Made by a program: the position numbers and the translations under genes. Positions 27,767 through 40,900 of a stretch of 64,000 bases of DNA are shown here, piece by piece. This DNA comes from Amyelois transitella (lineage: Eukaryota; Arthropoda; Insecta; Lepidoptera; Pyralidae), in assembly GCF_032362555.1 (NCBI RefSeq), contig NC_083517.1, positions 6,158,001-6,222,000 on the forward strand, given 5' to 3'. Positions within the stretch are counted from its first letter, which is position 1. Each line of letters begins with the position of its first letter. Under the pieces are notes generated by a model. The model had not been told where the DNA came from. It made no database searches and saw only the letters and a list, made by a program, of their open reading frames with translations.

Positions 27767-30700
27767 TTAACTGGATTCTGAGCCACTGGAGGATTTGTCA
27801 GGGCTCCGCGGTGGCGTTTGTATCGGGGATGTTCTAGGAGGGAGTTGGTAGGACATCTGCATGTGTAGTGTGTCCCGTGCTTTCCTCGCGCTCTTGTAGG
27901 TGAGCGAGTTGGCGCGAGGCTTGCGTCTAGAGAAATGCCTCTCCACCCATTTGAGCATCGCCAACACAGAGTCCGGTGACGACAGCCGCCGCTCGGCTGA
28001 TGTCTTGGTGATTTGGGACGACGCGATACGGAATGTGGCTGCCATACCTTTCAAAGCCTGTGAAACAAATATTTTTTGTAAGATTTTCGTTCTAGCCTTG
28101 ATAACATTCTACGATACGACGATTTTTCTAGGCCTCAAGAGTTCTTAGGTACTAACGAAATCAAGTATTTGTGTTTCTACAAAGTAATCTCTTTTTTTAA
28201 ATATCTAAGTGGATGGATGAAATAGCTACTTACCAACATAGCGTCCTCATCAGTATTATCGTCACCAGCATAAATTACTCTTATTCTTTCGCACCAGTCC
28301 AGTCCAAAAGCCGTCCTCAGGATATAAATCGATGCGCGACCTGCCGACAGAAGTATTTTATATTCACGACGCAATACCTTTAGAATGGTAAAATATTTTA
28401 GCAATTAATAGATAGGTTAGTATTAAATTTCGCTTCACTGTTTGATTGTTATCAAATTGTACCTATTGCTTGTTCGAAAATGTCCCAAAACACAACCACT
28501 TATCGCTCCATACCAATCTTCCGGTTATACGAGCCTAATCTTAAGAGATGCACTGTTCTTGCATTTTCTTAAAACACTGCACTCTTTATCCTCCGTGACA
28601 ATTCATAGCACAGAACTTTCCTATGGCACTTTCAACTTTCCGGTTATACGAGCAGAATCCTGGGAGTGTAGCGACGCTCTTGGATTTTGTTTTCTTTAAT
28701 CCTTTCTTAACTTTAGAACTTAGGACTTCAGAAGTTTATCTCACCTTTATCCCACTGTACCGGCGGGCGTGCCTCTATAGCGCAATGCGCAGGCGCGGGC
28801 GTGAACCCAGCGGCGGCGATCAGCTTGCGAGCCTGTGCCTCCAGCGCGGGCCGCTTGGCCGGCGGCGTCTCCCGGTAGTGGAACGTAAGTAAAGCGCCCT
28901 TGTTCTCCACCCATGCGCCGTCTTTGCACACCTGAGCCACAAATTAAGGTTACAATTTGTGACTTTCTTGTCTAATCTCAAATAATGAATACTAATCAAA
29001 CAGCAGGGTAATCATCTTTTCCCGTGAAGGTGATGTTTTAACCGGTAAGAACATTACACTCTCTGGTGCACATGAAAGAAAATAAAAACTATTCTGTTTT
29101 ATAGTTATTTTTTCGTATATCTTTAATGGCTGCAGTTTAGTTTAACTTAATTTACTACTAATTACGACATTCAGCCTGAGGAAAAAAGAACATTCCAAGC
29201 AATAAAGTATACATCACTGAAAACCAGACACGTCCGATTAACAATCTTGTTTCCCTGGCTTCAAAGTAAACTTGCCTGTTCTTGTAAGGCCTTGAGCAGT
29301 TCTACGACTTTGTCCTGCAGTTCCATCGGCATGGGGTGAACGAACTTGCTGCCGTCGGGGTGAAGGATCTCCAGGCCGTGGTTACCGGCGTAGGTGATGC
29401 CCTCGATGCCCACCTAGAAACGTAATTATTCTTTTTAGGTTTTTTAAAGTTAAGGTATTGTAAGCACATTGTAAGAGTTGTAAGATGTGGTTTAGAGTCA
29501 GACATTAAGTAGAGGAAAGTAACTAAATGTGGGCTAGTGCTTTAATATGGGCTAGTAACAATTCTCGAAAACCTACAGTCGAATGACACAACAAACACGA
29601 TCGTCCATCGCATTCATTCGCTTTGACATCGCACTCACTCGCTCTCGTCAATCGCGCGCGAGCTGTCGCCATTGTCAGCTGTTCTTGTGTTGTTGCTGTC
29701 GAAAAGTTTTCTGAGGTTCGTATCAATGTGTTGTTTAATCAAAGAATATTAAACAACACATTGATACGAACCTAATTTTATGATTTTCGGTCGATTTATT
29801 GCTTGCTATATATGATTTGTAAAGTACAAGATCAAATTTATTTTAGTTAAGAATTTCGAATATGGGCTATTACTATGGTCCTAAATATGGGCTGCTGTGG
29901 CTTCGGTCATAACTTTGTCTCCATATAAAAATGGCCTTATTGCAACAAGTAGGAAGAAAATTGAAAAAGAAAATAAAACAAAAGATAAGTAACCCAAGCA
30001 AAAGAAGTTTAGGAAATAAGTAAGCCAAGACCAAGGAAGAAAGTGTAAGTGAAGAATATGTCCAATTTGATTCAGATAGTGAACCAGATGCCCCTATAGG
30101 AAGAGAGGCTCCTGATACTGCCGATGCAGCGTGTATGTTTTGTCAGGAATTTTTTTCAGAAAACGCAGCAGGAGAACTGTGGGTAAGATGTTTAATGTGT
30201 GAGCTCTGGGCACATAATGACTGTGCTGGGCCAGAGTTCGACACTTGGATATGTGATTTTTGTAAGTAAATTATGTGATTTCTTCCATCTACCAAAGTAA
30301 TTTGATCTCTTATAAGGTAAATATTTATAATTGTTATTTTCGTAGAAGACATATTAAGTTTCTATTAGTAGCCCATATTTAAGTACCTGTTCCATATTTA
30401 GAATCTATTTTGATATTTTGTTTAATGCTCAAGATAATAATATATAATAATATTAAGAACATATGATTGTTACTTAGCTCTTTAAAAATGTATGTGTGAT
30501 TATTTTGACCACAATAAATGGTTATTTTTTTAATAGTTTTTATTTTTGAGGCAAAAACAAAATGGTAGCCCATATTTGGTTACTTTCCTCTACTTATCTA
30601 CTTAAGTATCCTCGTTTTATAAAATCGAGAAGTACCTATGTACATAAGTGCCATAATAACTTCTATTAATCAAGAAATCAACATACTGTTTCGAGCCTAC

Positions 30701-33700
30701 GTAATGATCGGGATAAAGTGAGTAAGAAGAAGATATAACATACCTACATAACGTATAAAATGCGTCTTTTCTAGAGGGGTAGGCAGATATATTATCCATA
30801 TAAGAAGAAGAAAAATAAGCTTATTCAATAAATACTTAGGTAAAATATGAAAGTAACGCGTAGTAGGTAGGTACGTAGATATTATAAAATAAATAATATT
30901 TAACGCTGTCCAGTAAACGTTCGTATCGGTTGTCCGCTAAATTCATAAACAAATAGACATATCTACGTCACGTTGAGGTCAAGCGGGCAAAATAGTTCAT
31001 TGTTTGGAATCTACTTAAATTGTGTCAACATCGTAGTCATAAACAAATATCACCCACCCGCCCATGCTCAGTCACAGGATTACGTAATATTGTTCCAAGA
31101 TACTACCTAGATACTATATTGAACCCGGTTAGGACAAAGCGCAGTGAAGGTATGTAAGTACATGTATTGTACACAACGAGTAGCTATTAGATACAAATAT
31201 TTTGTTTTACTTGCGATAATATTTGTCAAAGTTCATGGCGCGGCGATATCTAGCCTTGTTCACCGGACTTCAATGAGAGATATCCATGCAAGACCTTGAT
31301 GTACGGTGGGTCACACATCACAAATTGAGTTTAACGTGAACTCTATTCTAACGACTTCGCCAAACTACACGTTTCACGCTCCATCACACGTGTTCACATC
31401 ACATGGATGGGTCAATGTAGAGCAAATCTTTAGCTGATAAAGAATCGGCAGTGTTTTTAATTACTCGTAAATAACCTACACTATTACATAAGTAACTACC
31501 TACCTACTTTGTTTTTTATTTTGTTTGAAATGTACAATGGGTCCCTCAAATTCTCTTTTTCATATCGTATCCGATTCCATGCTCAGCTGTTGGCAGTTCA
31601 TGAGTCTTAAAGAAAGTGTAAATGAAATACCATACCATACCACGAAAAACTTTACTTGCGTGTTTTATTGCACTGGTTTTTATGTTATTCTTTACTTCTT
31701 AATCGCCTCCGTCAAAATTGAAAAAAAAAAACTGAACAACTGAACTGAACGAAACAGATGTGGCTGCGGCGGAAGAAAACTACGGTATTGAATAGAGGAC
31801 AGTGTCTGTATATTTCATACACATGAAACATACATAGGTACCATGCTTTGCTTTTTATGGTTTTTTCCTCAGTACCTATGTACCTATATTTCTTTTTAAA
31901 ATGTTATTTTATGTCTGATTTTTTTCATTATACTATTTCAATGTATACGCATTTCTTTGTATCCGTAATGCATGAGTGTCTGTAACGTCAACACTGACAC
32001 CACGGGAAGATCAGCGCTAGTTGTTTACAGCCAGTATGATGCTGAGGTAGGTTTATTTTTGTTTTAATTTTTGCATGGTGTTTATAGAATCAATACTTTT
32101 GTATTGTACAAGAAAGCATTTGCTTGAGAAACGGTAACTTTCAATACTAGAGTTTACCTTTCTACTTATGATATCCTCATTAATTATTCTGCTGTCTCTA
32201 CAAAGCCTTTGTCGAGGGTCACACGCTATGTCGGATAAATAATTTATTTTTTACACGTATTGATAAACCCTGGGTCTTCTCAGCGAAACTGTTTGATAGC
32301 GGTCTGTACATACACGGCCGTTGACTTTCTTTTTTGTGAATTGTCTCAGAATAATCAGCTCGCGACGTGACGTCAATACGGGGGAGAGGGCACGGCTAGG
32401 ATGACGAAATTTACTTAGCAATTTCAATCTCATGGAAAGTTTTGGTTTTTATTGAGTAGGTACAGTGGAAACAACCAAAAGTTTTTGCAATAGAATTCCT
32501 GATTATTTCTATTTCTATGATTGTCTTCTTATCTGATGGGACAGCTAGAGGAAATACTTGTACCTAAATATAAAGGAATTTCAAGTTCCGTCAAATAAAA
32601 AGCTGATGTCTTTATGTTAAAGGTAACTCAATTAAGGGGGTTGATCCGAAGGGCCATATTTTTTTATATTTTATTCGTAGTCAATTCATGATTAAGTGTA
32701 TGTCATTTGGTGCGGTCCATGGACTGTTGACATGTATCAAACATCATTTACAAGATTGTGTCTCTGAGCAATTATCACGTGGTGATTGTCATGTGACTTA
32801 CCATGTTTTTGACGTTATCGACGTTTCTTCCCGATATAATCGCAATGTACACATCAGACATGTTGGATAGCCTTTGCAGCGTGTGTTTGGTCTCCAAGGG
32901 GAGGGTCGCCAGGTCGGGATGCGGTGCGATGGGTGCCAGGGTACCATCGTAGTCCAGCATGAGCGCCAACTTCTGCGTGTATCCGATGTATCTAGAAAAG
33001 TGTTGTTATGAAATATGCTATACGTAATGTTTAAAGTAAATTAGAATCAAAGGTTTCAAGGGTAATGATTCTTCGCATTCTTTATAAACAATCTGATAAT
33101 AGTCAAGAAATAATAAAAACGAGACGTTAAGAAAAAAATCTGGTAACAAGTGAGGGTGTTAAGCATTTACTACACATGACGACCGAGGAGCATTGGTAGA
33201 GGGATCTATCCACTAGCCTATAACTTCAAATTTTAGATGGAAAAAAATTAACTAGCTTCTGTGTTAGTTAAGCTAAGTTTAAAAAGAAAAAAAAAATCGT
33301 GATTCTCTAAAAACATACATACATATGGTCCCGTCTATATTCCTTGCGGGGTAGACAGAGCCAACAATCTTGAAAAGACTGAATGGCCAAGTTCAGCTAT
33401 TTAGCTTAATGATAGAATTGAGATTCAAATAGTGACAGGTTGCTAATCCATCGTCTAAAAAAGAATCCCAAGTTTGTAAGCTTATCCCTTAGTCGCCTTT
33501 TATGACATCTATGGGAAGGAGATGGAGTATTCCTATTCTTTTTTGTATTGGTGTGGGGAACCACACGGCACTTCTCTAAAAATATGTGACGAAATTTTAA
33601 AATCCAAGGTTCTTTATATTCAACGCAAATGTCCTGCTACCAGCAATGTTTATTCGAACTCAATTACATTTTCCTCATTCATTATCAATGCAAAGGATTA

Positions 33701-34903
33701 ATATTTATCAAGGACTCCAATCTCGTAAGTAACTTTGTTGTGATTTTAGCCTATTTACTGTAGGTATAATTAACTTGAATTATTGTAACAGTATTGATTG
33801 AGACTAGTTATCGTTGCGGTGCTATATTGGCGGAATGGCCTCAATTCTACCATTGTCAATAAAACTAAATGATATATCAGCTGTCTATTACATTGGAATA
33901 GATTATTACGGATCGTTAACAATTTTTCAGTATTTTCACTACAGTTAAAAAGCATTAAAATATCTAATAATAGTACCTAAGCATATACTTAATATTTTCT
34001 CCCACGCATAATAGTTAAAAAATATGCTTCTGGCAACATTTCTTATTAAACTGTCCATAAATAAGTACTTAAAATGAAATCAAAGTGGGTAATAGTACTT
34101 ACAGTAAAAATATATTCGTATATATCATTGATTAAGTAGCGACTTACTTTAGAGAGGGGAAATGTCATCAGCCTCCTCCTCTGTGGTCTTGAGGAAGGAC
34201 TTCATTCATTTAGCATTCCAATTCTTTCATTCAGCGACTTACTTAGAGAGGTATTCGTCGAAATCGTCCATGGTAACGGGCTGCATGGAGGTGGCTCCGA
34301 TGTCATCTGCCTCCTCTTCCAAGGAGTCCATGGCCTTGAGGAAGGATTTCATCCAACTGTCCACATCGTTGAGCTGCTCCCGCCGCCTCAGGTAGTTCAT
34401 GCGGACCGTCCGCTCGTCTTCGGGCATCATTAGTGCTCTGCAAAATTGAGTGGAACAGAAAATATGAGCAAAAATCGTAGAAAGCACTCGATAATCTTAT
34501 CTACAACTAGTGAACCCGGTTTGATGTAAATTGGCACAGAGATTTTTATGGCAAAAAGGACTTGAAGGGATTGGAACAGTTAGTATATTTTTATTAGTTG
34601 CGGATGAAGTAGCAGAGGACAGGTAGGTACAACTATACGATTACTAATGTAAAGGTACCAAAGGTTTCCTCGATACCTTGCGCATACGTTAGTGTACCTT
34701 ATTATTGATTTCATTTTAAGTTAACAAAGCAGATTCATTCGCATCACATTGTCACTTTAGTGGTTATATACCTGTGAATAACCTCTGCAGCGTCGTCCAG
34801 CTCATAAGGATTGCAAATTAGCGCTTCGTGCATCATTTCTCCGGCGCCGGCGAACGGTGACACGATAAGGACACCCGGCGGCTTGTTGATCTGGCACGCC
34901 ACA

Positions 34904-34935
<32 letters not shown>

Positions 34936-37900
34936 TAGAGGGGTGACCAGCGCTACGGCCGCATCACGGTAGAAAGCCGCCAGCTCGTCCTGGCCGACGC
35001 ATCCGTAGATATATCTGGCAATACAAGACATTACGACTATGAACATCATCAAATCCTATGAAAATTATTACGAGTACTTGTGTATAACGATGCTAAATTA
35101 CCAACCTTATAGGCGACCAGTTCGGTGTAGTAAATCTCCCATTTATTCTTCCAACTAGTTGATCCATTTCCTCTTTCAAATCCTGGTATTCCTTCACATC
35201 TGTCCTCGAAGGTACAGAAATCTGCAGCAACATCACTTTCTCTATATGTTCAGGATGTTTTTCTAGTAATCTCTCAAAAGCTTTCAGTCTATGTACTAAT
35301 CCTTTGGTATAATCTAGTCTATCGACTCCAAGTATGACTTTTTGGTTGGTAGAGAGCACTGGTTTCGCATTTTGTGCCAACTGCACGAATCTGTCGAACG
35401 GGACACCTATGGGCAGGGGGCGAACGCAAATTGTGCGCCCGCCCAATTCGACTAGAAGATTTTTTCTGTCCACACGACATCCCAACTTTCTTTGGCAACA
35501 GTCAATGAAATTTAAACAGTAATCTGTTATGTGGAATCCGACCATGTCGCAACCTAAAAATAGAGAGAGATTAGTTTTATTTAAAATTTACATCGACTGT
35601 GGTTAAAAATGTCACCTACATATATCTAAGGAAGAAACACATAATACCTTAAAAAGTAAAAAAAGATTATCATATAAATAGTATGATAAACACTGAGATA
35701 CCAAAATTTGTAACAATATGTGATTATATGTATGTGTAACATACAAAATTAACAACACTTGCGAATCTTATAACCCATTGCTGTAAGCTACAGTTATATA
35801 CTTGTTTGTAGTAGGTAGATAAAATTTATAAAATATGTAAGTACTAAACAATTTGAAAATATCTTTTTATATCTCAGTCATTTAATCCTGAAGAAACAGC
35901 TATTTTTTATTATCTCGAGAAGGAGTCCTGAGAAATAACATGTTAATAAGCAATATTTACCAAGTATTCCTTGTAAAACTTCATCCGACCATGGAAACAG
36001 TCTAAAGATATCCCAGGGCGGGAACGGTATATGTAGGAAAAATGCGAGTTTGCATTTTATGTCGTCCTCTTCCACCCGCTGTCAACAAATTAACGATTCA
36101 TTACAGTTCTATGTGCTAAATCATCATAGTCATAAGTATGTTTAAAGCTGACAATTTCCTTAAATCGTAAATGTTTTATTTGGAAATGATCACAGTAAAA
36201 ATATGTAAGGCAGCCAATAAAATGTTCGAGTAGATTTGCAAAGGATTATAATTTTTGTATAAGAAAAATATAATGAAGGGCATAAAAGAGAATTAATTTA
36301 AGTATAAATTTCTTTCAAAAATTAAAAAAAAAAATCAATTGAACAGTAGTCTGGGAAGCTCAGAAAATTATGTTTCAATTCAAGACATTCAAGAGGACTA
36401 TATAATTTAATATTTTATTATGAATTGCATAGATATATTTCCGAACTAAAATATCTTTATCCTACCTGTCTGATCCAATTAGCCGCCAACATGAGATGAT
36501 AGTCGTGGACCCACACGATCGGCGACGCTGACCCATTTTTCTCTTTATGTTCCTTGAGGAGACGCAGAGCATGGACCGTTTTTTCTGCGAACTCTTCATT
36601 GATCTTGATGTACGCCTTCCAATGGTCCGCGATGAAGGTGGCTCGGTCGGGCATGGAGTGGAACAGAGGCCAGAATGTTCCGTTGCAGCAACCATTGTAG
36701 TAACTGTCGAAGAGATTGGGTTCCGCGTGAATCGGCACGATCTGTAATGGTTTTAGTTTCGTAAAAATTGTTAATTTCGTATTTACGCATCTAACTATGA
36801 AATACGACGTATGCTACAGTAGGAGTCCTCTGTTTGTGTTATACTGAAATATCGACGCAACATTGTCATTCGGGCACCTCAGATCAAGTGCCGAATGTTA
36901 ACGATACCAAAAGCTATATAATTGTTAACGTATTTTAAAGGTTTTGTATAACATAGATGGTCTCATATGTATGCGTAATAAATTTGATTATCTTGTATTA
37001 TATAATTATTGCGATGTTCTCTGAAAATAGTATCCAGAGATAAATATGTATATTAAAATTTAATGTATCAACAAGTTATTCATACTGAACCACCTATATC
37101 AGTGTAGTGGAAAACTTACGGTGATAGAACATGGAAATAGATAAAATATTATGTCTTAAATAAATTCACAATCAGTACCTACTATCATAAAATATTATTG
37201 CTGTAAGATTCCATCTATATTATACGCTTTGTCACGATTTACATAATGTACATTAATGGATAGATTATTTTTACATATAGCTATCTATGTATATGTGAAA
37301 ATACCTTTATCATACATACATACATACATAAAATCACGCCTCTTTCCCGGAGGGGTAGGCAGAGACTACCTCTTTCCACTTGCCACGATCTCTGCATACT
37401 TCTTTCGCTTCGTCCACATTCATAACTCTCTTCATACAAGCTCGGCGGTTTCGGGTACTTTTGACCTGACCCTTTACCAGGACGTCCTTAATTTGATCAA
37501 GATACGTTCGTCTAGGTCTTCCCACTCCGACCTTTCCCTCCACACTCTCCTTGTATATCTGCTTAGTCAACCTGCTTTCATTCATCCTCTCCACATGACC
37601 GAACCATCTTAACATACCCTTTTCTATTCCTGTAACTACATCTTCTTTCACATCACAACATTCCCTTATCACGCTGTTCCTTATCCTGTCACTCAATTTC
37701 ACACCCATCATACTCCTTAACGCTCTCATTTCCACTGCATTTATTCTGCTTTCATGCTTCTTTTGCCATACCCAACTTTCACTCCCATACATTAATGTCG
37801 GGACCAACACGCCCCTGTGCACAGCCAGTCGAGCCTTTTTGGATAGTTTCTGACTGCTCATAAAGGCATGCAAAGCTCCATTCACCATGTTCCCCGCGTT

Positions 37901-40900
37901 CACTCTCCTTACCTTTATCAACTAGAATAAATATGAATACCCAAAAGCTATTAATATCACCAAACTTCGCTTTATGAAAATGACGTCTTAGTAATTAAAT
38001 TATGAAGCCTGATGACAATTTTTTTAGTATGTAAACGAGGCTATACGAAGAAATTTATTAGTCTGGATTAATAAGACGGATTTCAGTTTTAGGTTTAATA
38101 TTGAATTGTTTTATTGCTTATTTTGTTGTTAGTTGGTAAATATTCTAGATCAAGACGAAATTAAATGATACGCCATTTGGCTAATGTGTGGTTAAATGAG
38201 AAAATATCTAAACATAAAACTTTACCAATTGAATTATTAGTCATTTGCGATACATATTTATCATATAGATGTGCTGATTCATCTATTTCTTCTTCTCACC
38301 TTGAGTTGTCTGGTAGGATTCTCACTATAAAGTATTCACAAGTTAATTATTTACTTGTATTACTATTACTACCAAAGACTACACTATTAACAAGATTATC
38401 GAAGTCAATCAAACGAAGCACTTTTAATTTTAGACACCTAATTAAGTTTTTTTTATGAATATATGCGATTTTTGTTTAATACCTTTTTGGAGAGAAGTCC
38501 CGCGGTCGGCGTCTTGTCATTAGGGTTGGACTCCGGGATTTTCTCGTTGGGATCATCGAGGTGTATCCCAGGCCATCCAACCCAGATCCCATTACCTCTG
38601 ATGACCACCGGAGCAACTGCGGTAACCAGGCCTCCCGCGCTGCATAAAAAAATATTTTTTGTGATTTGGCAGCTTTTAGTTTCTACATTTTACCCTATGC
38701 GAATATAACTGAATTCGGATTCCGTTGTGATTGATTTTTTAAGGCTAAGATTGTAATCACAATCCTAAGTAAGAGCCGGGGTTTGCCTATCAGGAAAAAA
38801 ATAAGACGTAAGGGAATTATCCCAACTTAATTCAGATCATGTTACACTACGTTTATACTAGCGAAATAATTTTACCCTACAGAAATACAAGAAAGATATT
38901 TTTGGTAACAAATAATTAATAATGTTACGATAAGAAACGCGACCATTCTGTTTCTGTCTTACTTTAAGTTACGTTTTATGTTTTTTTTCTTTGCTTGTAC
39001 GCCAGTGAAGACCATATAGTCATAAGTCTATTAGTTCAAGGCTATCAAAATATTCGAATTATTTCGTGAATTACTAGAACTAATAATTTAGAAGAAAAAA
39101 AATTGTAGCGGGAGCGATGATTCGGCTCGACCGCCACCAAAGGGAAGATCTTCCGCCAGGCTAGGTGTTATGCCTGGGGAACCGCGGCTCCGACGATGTT
39201 GTGTCGGAGGTTGTATATATTGCTCCAATCCGTGTAATCTTTGCTTGCGCGACTTAGGTTTTTCGCTGTTTTTGACTGATAGCATCGCGTGATTTTTTTT
39301 ATGACTTGTGGCGTAGAGATGCCGCCACAAATTATTTTTCTTTCTTTCTAAATTAAATTTGTAAATAGAAAGATACTGCTATTATTTACTCTATATGTGT
39401 CTGCATAAGACAACTGCGTGGGGCAAGATGACAAGTAATGTACGATCGCGTTCATATCTGCAGTCATAGTTTTAAAATTCTTACGGGTTAAAATAGCGTG
39501 CACTGTGGTTCCACTAGATACACACACACATGCATATTTAATAAGAATAAATATTCCTTCAAATGAATACGGTCTTTAATGACAATGATTACTAAGTAAA
39601 AGAGTTTATTATTCTATGACATATAACATAACAAAACAGAAAGAGACGGTAATTAACATTCGCCGAACTGGGCCCGATAATTGTCGATCGAGTTATCGTC
39701 GTCTGTCATTATTTGCATAAGATTTGCCTATAGAGGGAAGCCTGCGACTGCCAGACTTATGTCATTTCAATAAGGTTGAAAGTTTGTCTGCATACGACCC
39801 TAACATAGGTAGTGGTTCCTTTGAAAGTTATTGGGTAGCAATTTTATTACTTCGTGTGAGCAAGTGAGATCTAAGATATATGAGATAATCTCGCTTGCTC
39901 ACACTTGCTTGTTCTAGTTACTAGCGTTAATTGGATTCCAAAGTTATTCAAGGATTTTTTTTGTCTATTTTAGTGTTACTGACAATTTTTAATGTTTCAA
40001 GGTGCCATTTGAACTAAGTAACTGACTGACTAACTAACTAACTGATATCTAAGAATTACAATACCCACGGGTATTATCTTCAAACACGGAAATCAGCAAG
40101 AAATATTAAACAAGAGGGAGCAAAATAAAACATTCAATAATTAAAATTAGTAAATTTTATTGAAACAGTTTACCTATAGTTTTATTTACACATTGATGAT
40201 TATATAAAGCTATACATATATAGTATATTACACTAATTGTATCATCCACTTATCTCCTATTATTAAGGTTACAGCTTAATTATTCGTTTTCATAAAGAAA
40301 AGATATTGAAGCTGTCCTTAAAATACTATCTAAGTAATTAGTACTTTTAATATAAATTGGCAGAACCTTTCACGCACTATATGGACTCGATGCACAGGGC
40401 AGTTGTCTTGCACAAATGATATTGTTGGCATATCATCAATCGGATAAATACACCGCACAGTTGGTAACATGGTTTCTTGCAGCACTTGCACATAATGAGC
40501 AGCTGTAGCGCGTCCTGCTATCCACACCTGTTCCCCAGGTCCAGCAGCACTCATCCAGCCCCACATATTTACAGATATGTGTCCAGACTCCATATTTGGC
40601 ACAATATTGTTTTCTTCATATCGAGTTGCATTTCTTCGCCATAAATGAAGCCTGCCGTGTTGTAATGACATAAACGAACTTTTCGTCCGTAAATATCGCT
40701 TTTAGCCAGTCAAAATCCAAATACTGCAGAGCAAATTCTAAACGTTTTTGCTTATTTATTTCGGATAAATACGGCTTTCTTGCTGGCTGCCTGTGGTGCA
40801 GTCCCTCACGGTGCAAACTCGACGAACAGTAACCACTGATGTGTCGAACTGTTCCGCAAATATTCTGGTCGGTATGAAGCCATTATTTTAGTACTGTTCC

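Larger units (their letters stand above)
29508..30594. mobile_element. Non-autonomous pogo-like (Tc1/mariner superfamily) element in a TPS intron
   Basis: Terminal inverted repeats AGTAGAGGAAAGTAAC (29508-29523 and 30579-30594) are flanked by TA on both sides (29506-29507, 30595-30596), the target duplication of this superfamily. The subterminal word AATATGGGCTA recurs on both sides (29524, 29542, 29860, 29882; inverted at 30367 and 30565). Only the zinc-finger tail of a transposase survives inside; the DDE core is gone, so this 1087-bp copy cannot move by itself. Confidence 0.85.

Noticed and set aside
28442..28940. Plus-strand open frames over TPS exon 10
   Set aside because: They are antisense shadows of the GC-rich minus-strand exon.
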